A stretch of 64,000 nt of DNA from Oscheius sp. JU75 (GCA_037178855.1 JASJZC010000001.1:1860001-1924000), one strand, 5' to 3'; positions 47,189 through 58,845 are shown, counted from the first letter of the stretch. Made by a program: numbers and translations. Notes: generated from the letters alone by a model not told the origin.

Positions 47189-47345
47189 ATCATTATGTTT
47201 CTTCTTTTGTGATATAAATGGCTGAGAGACGAGATGGTACGGTAGAGGCCAGGAGAAACGGACAGCAGAAGAACTGTTACCGTCCTTTTTCTACCACCTA
47301 TCAGTTACAATGAATGTTTATTACCAAGAGCACAGTATCAGTTTC

Positions 47346-47590
47346 TTATTTTCCCTCAGGAATGCAGCAATGCTGTCCGGAGCGACAGCCAGTGTCCCAG
47401 AATACCGAATCCTCTTCCTGAGGACAGGCGCCATTACGACCTAAAATTTCGATTCTACACTCTTGACTTAAGACAACCTACAGTATCCATGTCTCCCAGG
47501 GTATCCCTGTGCTTGACAGCTGACAGCCTCAGAGACAGCGACCATAGCCATGGCCAGAACGAAGAAGAGGAAGAGAACACGAGAGAACAT
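47346..47590 (-). CDS. Secreted six-cysteine defensin-like peptide, copy 1
   Basis: Exons 47590-47482 and 47440-47346 with a 41-nt intron give a 67-aa precursor. A signal peptide starts MFSRVLFLFFVLAMAMV. The mature part has six cysteines as C-x11-C-x4-C-x12-C-x5-CC, with GYCRNGAC, DTGCRSGQHCC. The last five cysteines follow the beta-defensin/big-defensin arrangement, so an antimicrobial role is the best guess; no direct family match is claimed. TATA box at 47641-47648, about 50 nt upstream of the ATG. It ends CCIPEGK. Confidence 0.7.
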
Positions 47591-47640
47591 ATTTGAGAGA
47601 GCAGCAATGAAGCCTAATTTTTTGGGGGGATCATGTCTAG

Positions 47641-47648
47641 TTTTATAG
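47641..47648 (-). promoter_or_regulatory. TATA box of defensin-like copy 1
   Basis: CTATAAAA on the minus strand, at the same distance from the ATG in all three copies and inside a conserved upstream block. Confidence 0.65.
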
Positions 47649-47884
47649 TAAATCTGGTCAAACAGTCCAGGGTCCAAAAAACAACCGCGTCCTGTTTACT
47701 TAGAGCTAAGATTAAAGAGAGCAATGACGTGCCATGGAGCTGAACAATAGCCTGACTAACGGTTAGCCATCATGGAAAATAGAATAGACCAAGCGATTCC
47801 CTTGTTGAGGTTTATCTCTCGACAAAACTGGAAGAAACTTCTTCTGTTAAAAAACCTCTTTTCGTTTTTTCTACCTCGACATAA

Positions 47885-48001
47885 AAACTGCTTGTTGCCT
47901 TCCCAGTAAAGGGAAGGCTGTTCCAAAATTTCTTTCAACCTCTACATTCGCAGGGTCAGAAGCATTTGAATACCTCAAACTTGGGTAATTAAACCGACGA
48001 T
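47885..48001 (-). repeat. Hairpin repeat copy 3
   Basis: Stem CCTTCCCAGTAAAGGGAAGG; pairs with copy 11 across the inverted duplication. Confidence 0.8.
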
Positions 48002-48339
48002 TCTGCCCGCTGCTGGCAAATCAGGTTGTCTGGAAGGGGAGATGGAACGGTGGAGATTGGAAGTGTCTGGGTCAGAAACGCAAAGGAACAGGTAGCTGAC
48101 TGACAAGACTATTTAGGCATCTTTTCTTGCATTAAGAGGTATTTGTTAGATAAAAACTGTTTCTATTGGGTCACAGTAGTCCAAAGAGACTTCGAAAAAA
48201 TAAACTTCAACGGATGAATAGATCATTTTGAGTCATGATGCTTTTCACCGAGTTTCACTCCGTCTGTGACACAGGATTTCACTGCCTTTGCCACTCTATC
48301 TGCCATTCCAGACAACCCGATATCCCAGCAGCGGGCAGA

Positions 48340-48448
48340 ATCGTCGGTTTAATTACCCAAGTTTGAGGTATTCAAATGCTTCCGACCCTGCTTTGGTAGA
48401 GGTTGAAAGATATTTTGGAACAGCTTTCCCTTTTAGGGAAGGCAACAA
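48340..48448 (+). repeat. Hairpin repeat copy 4
   Basis: Stem CTTTCCCTTTTAGGGAAGG; pairs with copy 10. Confidence 0.8.
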
Positions 48449-48801
48449 AATACAAACATTAGAATTTTCTTTACACATAAAAGGACCAATTCTTCCAAAT
48501 TATGTGCTCCTGTTGGATTGGGAGAAGCGATGGTTCTGCCTACTGAGGGGATATCAGGGGATTTGTTGTTGCATTCTCTAATGTTTAGAGGAGAATATAA
48601 CCTTGTGAAATGTTTAAAAAAACAGCTGTGCGATACTTGTTTTGCAAGGTAGACGGAGAGACATAGAGATTGCATCGATACTTTTAGGAATCGAGGTTAT
48701 ATTATCTTTCAGAGATCATGTTCTCCGTTACGGAAAAAGGACAAAAAAGGAAAAAAATAAGTTAGCAATGAAACAGACCTCTGCAAAACAACATTGGAGA
48801 G

Positions 48802-48809
48802 TATAAAAG
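48802..48809 (+). promoter_or_regulatory. TATA box of diapausin-like copy 1
   Basis: TATAAAAG, 39 nt upstream of the start codon; the same box is at 62260-62267 in the inverted copy. Confidence 0.6.
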
Positions 48810-48847
48810 TAAGAGTGAACGCACCATCCGACGGTCGATCCAACACC

Positions 48848-49077
48848 ATGAAGTTCTTCTTTCCCTTCCTTCTCCTTCTCTCCATTGCTATGATCAGCGA
48901 GTTCGCAAAGTTCGACGGGGAGTATACTATTCAGTGATTCCGATGGCTGCTGCCGACCGCGTTGGCCCATGCAACGAAGTCTGTGGACGTATCGGGAGGA
49001 AGCGGGACCAGTGCTGCCGTGCTCACAGTTATAGCAGAATGGTCAGCTGCAACGTCGGACGAACTAACTTTGCTTGA
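48848..49077 (+). CDS. Diapausin-like secreted peptide, copy 1
   Basis: Exons 48848-48896 and 48935-49077, joined over a 38-nt GC-AG intron (ATCA/GCGAGT ... TTCAG/TG), give a 63-aa precursor. Read without this splice the signal-peptide frame stops at 48936 and the mature part is in another frame. Signal peptide MKFFFPFLLLLSIAMI to MAAA, then mature DRVGPCNEVCGR, DQCCRAHS, VSCN. This strongly resembles diapausins of beetles and moths (RIGPCDQVCPRI ... ECCRAHG ... YC), six-cysteine antifungal peptides that can block N-type calcium channels. Here five cysteines are seen and the sixth of the insect pattern is missing. Both copies are the same over the part compared. Confidence 0.7.
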
Positions 49078-49238
49078 ATTGACCGATTGGTTTTCAATAA
49101 ACAAATAGACCGATACCACTTTTCCAATCCACTTAAAGCACAGGTAGTCTGTACCGCGTAGAAGAAATACGAATACTGCGTACCCAACAGTTTGCTCTTG
49201 GGTGCGGCGTATAAAACTCTAGTTATTGAAAGACGATT

Positions 49239-49345
49239 GTTACCTTCCCAGTAGTGGGAAGATTCTTTCAAAATTTTGTTCAACCTCTACATTCGCAGGG
49301 TCGGAAGCAGTTGAATACCTCAAACTTGGGTAATTAAACCGACGT
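49239..49345 (-). repeat. Hairpin repeat copy 5, at the arm boundary
   Basis: Stem CTTCCCAGTAGTGGGAAG. Arm identity breaks at the outer edge of this copy and its partner copy 9. Confidence 0.8.
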
Positions 49346-49931
49346 TTTTATTCCCTGTGCGGTTATCAGAAGGTCTGAGAATCGAGATGATATGGCAGAG
49401 GCCGAGAGAGTCCGTCTGAAAATCATTGGCGGTCTTTCAGAGACGTTTTTACTCATCTACTAAGTGAAGTAAAACGCAGACGACAATAAGAGCCTCGAAA
49501 CAATAGTTTTATACGACTACGAACACTACTAATTCATATGAAAAGGATCACAGATCTCGTTTGATTTGTTTGCGATATTATAGAGAGGGAGGGCAAGGAA
49601 GAGAAGGAACTAAAGCCTTGGCAAGATAGTAGAAGATTATGATGGCAAGGATTAGGGTGTAGTCAATAAATAGTGCTCGACTAAAAAGGAGAATAAGAGA
49701 GAAAAAACTCGTAACAATTAAGAAAAAACTTATTTACAAAAATGATAGAAGGGTAGATAGAGGGGAGAAAATGCACAGAGAGATATGTAACTACTCGATG
49801 GTCGACTACGTAGGAGGACTGTCAAAGTTATAGAAATTGAGACGCTGATTCCGAAAATATTGAGATGTTGAAAAATATTTTTAAAAACGCCAGTTTTGCA
49901 CCTGACAGCCCCCAAAAGGTTCAGAACATTA

Positions 49932-52900
49932 TTAGGGATGATAGTTGAGGGACTGGAGTCCTGGTAGGAGTTTTACAGAATTCAATTCCGGGAGTCTAAG
50001 AGGCTGATGAAGGGGATTGGATGGGTCGTGCATCGAAGACAGGGATGAGGACATGGCCGAGAGGGAGGGTAGGGAGGAGGAGATACCTGAGGAGGAGAGG
50101 GACAGAGAGGGCAGGCCACTGTAATGCGGCATCGAGTTCATCGAAGGCAGTGGTTCTTGTTTGGGCTCATGGGAGAGGAGTCCCAATGACGGATTCAGTT
50201 CCTTAGGCAGTACGGGAGTGGTTGAGGAGACGAGCTCATCTTCCTTCTCCAGCTTGAGATCTTTCGAATCTGGCTTGCAGGTAGTTGTCTTCCAGTGGGT
50301 TCGGAGGCCGGAGGGGCTGAAATTTGCTGGTTGAGGTAAGGGTTTAGGTAATCGAAACAGTCTGTAAGAGGGCCTGATTGAGAAGAGTTTTAGCTTGCAC
50401 TAATGCTTGTGTATCGCACTACCATATTCCCAGAACACTATAAGAGTTGGTAGCAGCCCGAACACTATCTCTGTCTCTTACATTGGCCCTATATTGACAG
50501 ACCGGCAGATACTTTCTCTTGTCTGAAGGAGCATATCCTACTTTTACAATTGGCAAAAGACGTCTGTCTGCGACACATGCCAACTCTAATCTGAGATAAC
50601 ACTTGACAATGTTTGTGGACTTTTCTGTCAAGTATTATCTAGATTAGAGTTGACAAGACAAGTCAGAACAGTTCAAGTTCCAAAATTAGCACTGAGTCGA
50701 CTGAACTTTTCTGATCTTTTGAACTGTTTGTCAAAAAGTCAAGCTAATGCATGAAGAAACTTTTTTCGGAGTTGGCAAGTTACTGTTTTGATTGCTTTAA
50801 TTGTAAAAAGAATGTTATTGTTTTTGTTCCTTGGAGAGTTTTTGTTCCTTGCTCAATAAAACCGTCGACTAGGCGGCGAAGCCGACTGGTCTCTCTGTCA
50901 ATCCGTCTCTCAAGACAGTTTAATGTCCTTAATTGCTTAGAACTTTTAAATTTTATTCGTTTCTTGTTGCAACTATAATGCCTTCTTCCGACAGTCATTA
51001 GCACAGTTTGTTGCTACCTATTTGGAACAGTTCAATGCTTTCGCCTAATTGTCTTCTGTTTGCTGTAAAGTGGCAGCTACCCGGGCCAGGTCTGTTGAGC
51101 TCTGTCTCTCTGTCCACTATAGCTAAACTATTCCACCCCTCTGCCCCCAACAAAAGCCCTACCTGATGTACTTTTTGCCGCACGAGTTACACGTATAGGG
51201 TCGCTCATTGGCATGCAGTCTCTTGTGAAGTCTCAAATGAACATACTGGGTGAATTTGGCACTGCACATGTCACAGGCGTATGGCTTTTGACCGTTATGG
51301 AGTCGCAGATGTGTCTTGAGATTTGAAGTCGACGAGAATCGCTTCTCACAAATCTCACAACGGTGTGGACGCTCTCCTGAAAGATGTTGCTCTGTCAGGA
51401 AATTTTCGGGCGTGTCTCACCCGTATGGACTAGGTTATGCTTCTGGAGATGTGCCAGCTGGGTGAACTCTTTGCCACAGACGTTGCACTTGAATGGGCGC
51501 TCCCCGGTGTGCGTCCTCACGTGAACCTTGAGATTAGAGAGCTGACCAAAGGTCTTGTTGCACTCTTTGCATGCGTAGCGAGTCTTCCCGTTCTCCTGCT
51601 GCTGGACATACTGAAAAAATTTGTATTATTGGGATCCTATTGACTCTTGACTACCCACTGTCGATCTCACAGTACCGGTCATACAGTTCACACTTCCTGC
51701 CTTTCTCTGACTGACGCATGGCTCTTCACATTGTGCTCTTCGAAAACTCCAGAGCACTACTTGACTTACTCTCCCTTTCGACAGTCTAATCTATAGGACT
51801 TGCCACTACTGTAACTACTGCCCTGTCTCTCTGACTCTTACTCTCCCTCTGCTTACTTACCTTTGGTACACTGTAAGGTCCCTCATTCGGTGCGGGTGTA
51901 TTCGAAGGCGGGTATCCATTTCCATTACTGAATCCGGAGCTGCTACCCCCACCGCCTCCGCCTCCAAAGTGACTGGACAGACCGCCGGCAGTGAATGAGT
52001 GCGTGGCCGAAAAGATGGGCTTCATGTCCTGGCTACCATAAATGCCGGAATAATTTCCAAAGGGTGTGCCAGCAGTAGCAGCCAACATAGGCTGTCGGGA
52101 ATCTGTGGCTCCCCCGCCTCTGATGGTCAGTCCCGATCCGACGGCTGTGGCTGGAGCTGCTGCCGAGGCTGGAGGCACCCAGAGACCGCCTCCGGTAGTC
52201 AACTCGGCTGTTAGGGCCTGACTGCGACGAATATAGTCGTGGAATATTGAGATGGCCAGCGGGGTCGGACGAATAGGAGAGGGAGCTGGCAGACTGGTGT
52301 CCAGAGTTGACATCTTGGTTGGGACTGGACGATGGACAGGGTTCTGGATGACGTTGGGACGAGATTGGACTTCGGGAAGGGATGGGGGTGAGGAACTGAA
52401 AACAATGGAATAATGATGGTATGGAATCATGTCTCTGTTTTTCTGATTCTCTGTCTCTCCGTCTCTTTGTCTCTCAGTTTCTCACCTAGTCGAATTGCTC
52501 TTCTCACTCCCAGAATCATCACTCAAATGAGTCAGCTCGACATCCTCAGCCTCGGCCACACTGGCAGCCTTCTCACTCCGGCTGCTCTCAATGGAATCCT
52601 TCTTCAGACTATAGTCCAGAGCCTCGGGTGTCTTGACCTTACGACGCTTGGCCATTCCTGCAGCTCTGGCTGTCTCACAAGATGTAGGGTATTGCAACTT
52701 GACAGCGTAATCTCTACTGTACCAGAAAGAGAGTTCGCTGTTGGGCTTGATCGCTCGAATACTGTAAAAGTAGATGTCCTTGTCTACCTGTAAGAAAGTT
52801 TTGAGAAACGTATGCACTGTCACTGTCACTGTAAGTTGCACTAAATCCTTACCTGACAAGCTACAAGATTCTGTCTATCATGAGTATCGGCCACGCTGAC

Positions 52901-53856
52901 ATATTTCATCCAATTGCACTTGGCATCATCGTCCACGCGAATTGTTTTCAAGATTCTGCCACCAGTCGGACTCATAATTTTCCACTCGTTCGGCGACTCC
53001 AAAGGAGCTGGAGAACATCGATCTCCTCCGGCATCCGAAGCTTCTGTTGGAGCCATAAGAGCAAATTCGGCATTCAAGCTGCGGCCTTCTCCGACCAGAG
53101 GACCAAAACGGACCCCCTTCGGGATGTAGTCGACAGACCAGACCCCGGTTTTCTGGAATAGTGAGGGTGAGATTGCGCCTTTGGGGTGGAACTAACTGCT
53201 GAGGTAGAACGGAATGTCAGATTGAGAGGTAGAGAAGTCATAGCGCGGTTCTTGGCATCCTTAAAATGTTTTGATAGACAGAGAGACAATGAGATAGAGA
53301 GACAGAGACACAGAGAGACACAGACAGTGAACTAACCTGATGAAGAGCCGGCTTGTCCGGCACATGAAAAACGCACAACTGTGTAAAAATTTCATCTCCC
53401 GCATCTCGCCAGTCACTCTCTCCACTGCTGTTCATCCTGGTGGAGTCTGAAAAGTGTATTTGAGCCGAGATAGGACAACCGACAAACATGCTACCGTAAC
53501 CCCTGCCCTAAAGATAAAAGCTCAGCATTTTCATCAAATAACATTCTGTCCGAGATAAGGGCTCAATTCCTGTATTTTTACCGTATCCCAAGATGTGTTT
53601 TTATGTCCACTCCCCACTCTGGAGACGCTGTGAGCCGCCATCGCTGAAATTCGGAGAAGGAGAGAGGTGGTCTTATCGCCTCTCCCCCTACGCAGCAAAC
53701 AACACGATAAGAGGGGATGCCCCGAAAATGTGGTGCACAAAAAAGTTTACCTTGAATTTGGAAAGTGGCAGAATTTGAGCTGGCCGTTGGAGCCTGGACG
53801 GTGCCGAACGGCTTCGGCGGGGCAGCCGAGCTACCGTCACCGCGGTCCTCACCCAT
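49932..53856 (-). CDS. PRDM1/Blimp-1 transcriptional repressor
   Basis: Nine exons, 53856-53751, 53446-53337, 53259-53197, 53152-52853, 52787-52486, 52395-51861, 51610-51421, 51376-51163, 50316-49932; phases close to 734 aa. The PR/SET domain spans about residues 60-230 ([77 protein letters not shown]). Four C2H2 fingers follow in Blimp-1 order ([80 protein letters not shown]) and a degenerate fifth ([20 protein letters not shown], then TTC). Between lies a Gly/Ser/Pro-rich region. Blimp-1 silences target genes in cell-fate decisions and insect ecdysone timing. An insertion ([16 protein letters not shown]) sits inside the PR domain. The intron 50317-51162 carries a palindromic MITE. Confidence 0.95.
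50578..50655. mobile_element. Palindromic MITE-like element in PRDM1 intron
   Basis: Arms of about 30 nt (50578-50608 and 50626-50655; CAACTCTAATCTGAGATAAC against its inverse) around a 17-nt loop. It shares ends and flank with 32698-32971. Confidence 0.7.
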
Positions 53857-54184
53857 TTGATTTCGGCTTGTTTCTGGAAAAAACAATAGCATAAAATGAC
53901 GAAAAATGAGATAAGAGAAGAGGGGGAGAAGTAGAGAGAAGGCAAACCTTTGAAAGGGAAAGTTAAACTAAAAAGGTTATTTTAAAAGGTTGTTTTTCGG
54001 CTCTGAAACAGCATTTTGGCAATTAGGTATGTTTTATAAAGTTGAAGAGCAGACAAAATTGTATAACTTTGCAGAACATCGTAAGCCTCGAAAATTCGTT
54101 CTTGTACCCGAAAACGTGGAAAACAGTAAACATAATCACAATAATCCCATTCTTTCATCATCCCAAAACTTTCCCGGGCCTTGC

Positions 54185-54262
54185 ACCATGCAATAGCCGA
54201 ATGGAAAAGCGAATAACCTGAGTACAGACAGGTCATAGGTTCGATTCCCGCCTCCCAAGAAC
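54185..54262 (+). pseudogene. tRNA-like remnant or SINE head
   Basis: AGCCGAATGGAAAAGCG resembles a D arm, CCTG-loop-CAGG an anticodon arm (loop of 8, not 7), and GGTTCGATTCCCGCC a T arm (B box), in tRNA order. Stem pairing is incomplete. A second tRNA-like run on the minus strand lies at about 54875-54945 (AGTGGTTAACGCGC, GGGTTCGCAGCC). Confidence 0.45.
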
Positions 54263-55969
54263 TTTTTGTTTTTATGTTTGTAGTATACAAACAAAGTGTA
54301 TTTATGTGTCATCCTCTCAAAAATCCTGCACCCGGCTCCTCCCGGGCCGGTATCATTGAAATAAGCACTGAGAGGACCCCCAGATAGCGAGGGCGATGAA
54401 AAGAACACGATAAGCAGGTAGAGAAGCCTTTCTTCGAAGCGGGAAGAAGACGAAACGAAAGTAAAAGTTTTAAAATTCTTAAAAGTACAGTAATCCGCGG
54501 GATTGTACGAAAAGGGCAATTAGCCATTGGGAAAAGGGCTAGAGGGCCCGCGACGACGAGAAGGAACAAGCTTGTCCGGCGCGTGGCGAGAAAGGAGAGA
54601 CCGGGATTGGAAGACGAGATTTCTACAGCCATCGCCTCTCTCGTAAAAATCGAGCATGAGAGGGTACAGAGGGGGAGATTCTCCGAAAAAGGGCCAAGCA
54701 AGGGGTCGTCTTTGGATGGACAGCACGGGGACTTTCCATATACCCATACAGGGCGATAAGAGAGGCAGAAGCGAGAGGGAGACGAAATGGAGCGAAAGGG
54801 AAACTCTTCTGGCTGGACAACAGGACAGGAGACGTGGAAAACTGGTGGGGAATAGGAAACAAAAAGAAGTGCAGAGGCTGCGAACCCAACCCGGGTGGTT
54901 TAAATGAGAGGCGAGCGCGTTAACCACTTGATCACAATGGCAAGCCGCGCGACAGAAAAGAAGGGTATGGCAAGCCTTAAGCATCGTGACAGCTTGGGAA
55001 AAAGCACATTGGAAAACAGTAGAGTTGAAGAAAAAAACTGCAGGATTCGAACTGCGCGAAACCTCATTCTCAACTCTGCCCCCAGCCTGTCCATAAAAAG
55101 ACTGGTCATTGAAAAGGGAGAGTGGCGGTGAGAGTGCAGAGAGAGGACGGTTCCAATGGGAACGAGCGTGTGTGTCCGGTCGTCACCTTTGGAATTGGAA
55201 AACCACGAAGCCGGAACGTGGTGGTGGCGAAAGGGCTTGGCTTACGCTTGCGCCCGCGGCGGAACACAGTCGGCAGCTTCATGCGGTCAAACCCGTCCAT
55301 CTCTCTCGGTCCCTTCGATCCCCCCTCTCTCCCCCAAGTGGACATAATGGAGCTGTTTTCGACTACGGGGAGAGTTGGAGTCGGGAGAAGGGGGATAGAT
55401 AACTGGACGGATCGGGAGAAGGGATCGGAGAAAGAAGGACATTAGCTGCCAGAGAGCGGGAGTGAAATGGGGTAGAGAGACAGAAAGGCAGAGAGACAGA
55501 GAGACAGAGAAACAGCAAGACAGAGGGAGAGATAAACAAAGATACAAAGAAACAGAGACAGAGTGACAGAGAGACATGAAGCATCTGGGAAACAAAGAGA
55601 CATTGAACAAGAGACACTAGTCCATCCTAACTTTTCCAGTTCCCCGCATCTTTCTTTATCGACATTCTCTCTTTCTCCTACAAATTTTTGCCATCGACCA
55701 CCACTCGGTCCAGTAGTGCCCAGCACCGAACGGCACGAGCGGGCAGCGCAGCGATGGCTCGTCACTGTAGCCGCTGCTGCGCATGAACCGGTCGAGGGCG
55801 AGCTGTTTTTGGCTTGTCTTGAAGGGAAGAGAAAGATAGATCTCGTCTCTTCTCTCTCGTCAATGAGAGGATCGAAATCCTGGGCTTTGGACCTCTCCAT
55901 CGAAGGCGCTCGGGCGTCTTTTGTGAAAAGTGCGATTAGCTAGTCGGCCTTTCGACAAGCAGGGTCCGG

Positions 55970-55976
<7 letters not shown>

Positions 55977-56006
<30 letters not shown>
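55977..56006. repeat. (GA)n microsatellite
   Basis: About 15 GA units. Confidence 0.95.
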
Positions 56007-56010
<4 letters not shown>

Positions 56011-57949
56011 GAGGATAATGAGTACTAGGGGTATAAAGGCTCTCTCTGTCTCACTGTATCTCTGTTTATCTCTCCCTCTGTCTTGTCTCTGTCTCACTGT
56101 ATCAATGTCTCTCTGTTTCACCCTATTGAACTCCGGTTCTTTCTCACGCTCGTTCCAGTCGCTTTTAGTGAAATCCGGGAGTTTCTCTCCCCATAGCCTG
56201 TCTGCTTCTCCCCGCGTCCACTTGAACTTTCACGAGAGGTCATTTAGTAGACATGTCTCTTTTGGGAGAAAAGTTTCTCCCCCAAAATGTCCCTATCTAC
56301 AATATCTCGAGAAAGAGAAGGCTGGATATTGCCGTACCGTAGCTCTCGCTCTTCCCCCGATTGTTGTTTACGGCTGTCACCTTCGGCCTCGACTATGTGC
56401 GGGAGAGAAGAGGTACCGGCTGGTACATGGGCGAGAGTGCAAGGACATCCCTTCACCGGGAGCGCTAGGAGCGCGAGAGACATGTAATGAGAGAGAAATC
56501 ATCGGTAGAGAGAGTACATACTTGTGGATAGTCGATAAGATAATGAGACATACTGCAAGTGGGCAAAAAGAAAGTCATAAGAACAAAGAGACAGAGAGGC
56601 AGAGAGACACAGAGAGATAGAGAGGGACAGAGAGAGCCAAAGAGACAGAGAGAGACAGAGACAGATAGACAGAAAGAGAGAGAGACAGAGCAATTGAGAG
56701 ACAGAGGGTTTAGTCAATTTCGAAACATCAAAGAGATGTTCTCCTTTTGTAAAATGGCATTGAGCAGCAAACTACAGTAACCTTGGCGGAAATCTCTCGA
56801 GAAGAAAAGGAAGAAGATGACCGAGTGGGGTGAAAAGTGCAAATGAAGAGAACTTAAAGGATCGAGCAAGAGAATGACATTGACGAGAGAGACTCCGAGA
56901 AAATGTTCTGTCTCTCTGGTACTGTATTGGAAAGCACGGGAGCATTTGGTAATGTGCTGAACTGACCTAAGGCAATAGCAAGACGAGAGTCAGGGAGAAA
57001 GTTTTGGAGAAAATGAAAGGAAAAAGGGAGTGAAAATTTTGAAACAGCTGCCGGAGTGAGAGGATTCAACGGCTGGCTGGTTCGGGTCCGATCTCCGGCT
57101 GGCGGCAGTCCGCTGTCGCCCGGCGCTCGAACCGTCCGCTGAACATGGCCTTGGCCTTCGGGCACACGATTTAGGTCATTCGAGGACGCTGTAGGAGCCC
57201 TTCTTGGCTCCATTTAGAGAAACAGTGACTCTAATATAAGCTCTTCAGGGCTTGGAACTGGAGCAAAAACAACATTTAATCGGTGGGAAACCGGGACCTT
57301 TTCCATAGTAACCAAACAGGCCATTTTGGCGAAGGCCCATCGGTTTTGGTGTGAAGCTAACATCTCCACGATACTCTGTTCAAAGAACTGTCAGGGTTCA
57401 AGGCAGCATATTTCATAGTTTTGATGTTTTGCAAAGTTGTAGAACAGAATAAGCGCTATAACTTTGCAGTACATTGCAAAGTCCGAGAATGTTGTCTTGT
57501 AACAGAAAGGTGTGAGTCAAGTTAGGATACACCTATAACAAAAAGCTTCTATCAGAAACAACAAATGCTTGAAAGCTCACAAAATAACGATTTTTCCTGG
57601 AATCCCAATTCTCTACTGAATTCCCCCTCCAATCCAGCCGACTCTGTCGCCCAATCATTTTTGCGCGTCTGTGTCCGGTGTCAAGGCTGGCCAGTCATTG
57701 TAGTAGAGAGAGGGAAGGTCGAGGAGTTGAAAACATCTAATTTTCGGCCAAAACGAGGGGATTTGAGCGAGAGAGGGACTGGTCAGTATAAACCAGCCAC
57801 ACAGTATGCAAATTGGCCTGCCACGGAAAGAGAAACTGTACAGAGAGGCGCCAGGCGTTCATGGCACAAACCGGACTATGGGAGAGAGTAGCCACACGAG
57901 AGGCAAGGATCAGTGTGAACGGGATCGAGCTGGATCTTTGGTGGGAGCA

Positions 57950-58620
57950 AAAAGAGGCTTGTGGAAGCCGGCTACTATTTTTTCTGAGCTGGAGGGGGCT
58001 GAAGAGGAAGTCTCTCCCGTACCGTCTCGATAGCCTTGGGCTCTCCGGGGTGGGAGTTCTGCCCTGTACCGTCTCTTTATTTCGGAAGATTGTTACTGCC
58101 TCCCAAGGCAGTAGAAGTTCTTATCGCAGCTGGACAAAATCTCACTTTTTGTTTCGGTAGCGAGATGAAGACACCATGTATCACCTTGAAATTCTCTTTC
58201 GTACTGTTGCGGCAGCCAAAGTGCCTACCGTCTCGGAGGCCAGACAAAATCCAGCCCATTCAGTCTCGGAAGAATATGCAGTTCTCAGTCATGGTATCCA
58301 GGGGAAGATTCTCCCTATCGACTCGACCGGAAGGCATCAGCCTCTTCTACACCGCCATATATTTTGAGGAGAGGTAATCTCTCTCATACTCAGTAGTCAA
58401 ATGAGTCTCTACCCGTACTCCCTTGGTAGCCAGACAAATTCAGACCCCCACAGTCTCGGTAGCAGGATAGACAAACGCCCATATTTTTTGAGGATATCGA
58501 AGCAAGTCTCTCCCGCACGGTCTCGTCACACCCGTATAGGCTCGGTAGGGACAATGTTACCAATAAATGTCCCTACAGAACCTATACGGGTGACAAGCCA
58601 ACAGAATCTCGAAAACATTC
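57950..58620. repeat. Degenerate repeat array with GTCTCGGTAGC-type motif
   Basis: Variants of CTCTCCCGTACCGTCTCGATAG, GTCTCGGTAGC and CTCCCTTGGTAGCCAGACAA recur about every 60-80 nt. The right half is matched by 63245-63450, upstream of defensin-like copy 3, so it belongs to the duplicated unit. Confidence 0.6.
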
Positions 58621-58788
58621 GTTATGAGATCTCTCGTAATTCTATTTTGCATGATGACTAACCGTTAGTCAGGTCATTGTTCTGCTCCTTGGGGCGGCAT
58701 TGCTCTTGTTAATCTTAGCTCTAAGTAAACAGCACCCAGTTGTTTTCTGTTTTGCTCCCGTCATGACAGGATTGTTTGACCAGATTTA

Positions 58789-58796
58789 CTATAAAA
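58789..58796 (+). promoter_or_regulatory. TATA box of defensin-like copy 2
   Basis: CTATAAAA, 50 nt before the ATG at 58846, as in the other two copies. Confidence 0.65.
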
Positions 58797-58845
58797 TTAG
58801 GCACCTTCCCCAATTCTTTAAGCTTTCCTGCTAATCACTCAAAAA

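Larger units (their letters stand above)
45739..47345. other. Repeat-rich stretch left of the inverted duplication
   Basis: No supported gene. Two hairpin-repeat copies lie here. The part around 46105-46450, read on the minus strand (with CGGGTATAAACCGT), is a diverged copy of 59820-60345, so a third kind of duplicated promoter-like unit is present. Open frames such as 46554-46772 lack support. Confidence 0.45.
47346..49600. repeat. Left arm of large inverted duplication
   Basis: Reverse complement of the region 61125-64000. From 47860 to 49345 the two arms match base for base over the stretches I compared (for example 48288-48675 against 62394-62781, and 48728-49283 against 61786-62341). 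Offsets change at 47824/63245 and at about 49345/61727 through insertions in the right arm. A further matching block is 49478-49590 with 61130-61250. The arm carries one defensin-like gene, one diapausin-like gene and three hairpin repeats. Confidence 0.9.
53857..57949. other. Upstream of PRDM1: no supported gene
   Basis: About 4 kb of purine-rich, low-complexity sequence. Many overlapping frames on both strands (for example 54309-54984 minus, 55109-55445 plus, 56009-56620 plus) arise from GACAGAGA or TCTCTGTC tracts and show no domains or consistent splicing. It may be regulatory sequence for PRDM1. tRNA-like remnants and a GA microsatellite are listed separately. Confidence 0.45.

Noticed and set aside
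48288-48581. 97-aa frame repeated at 62488-62781
   Set aside because: Runs through a hairpin repeat; no domain; duplicated with the arm.
48848-48936. Short unspliced peptide ending at the TGA at 48934-48936
   Set aside because: The GC-AG splice gives a full signal peptide plus a diapausin-like mature domain, a far better reading.
49029-49283. 84-aa frame repeated at 61786-62040
   Set aside because: Repeated only because it lies in the inverted duplication; antisense to the diapausin-like gene and partly over hairpin repeats.
54309-54984. Overlapping 130- and 154-aa minus-strand frames
   Set aside because: Composition follows tRNA-like and purine-rich sequence; many Ser/Leu/Arg runs typical of shadow frames.
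55287-55617. Frames rich in VSLSLCLSVSL mimicking signal peptides or membrane helices
   Set aside because: Direct translation of the GACAGAGA/TCTCTGTC tract; seen wherever that tract occurs.
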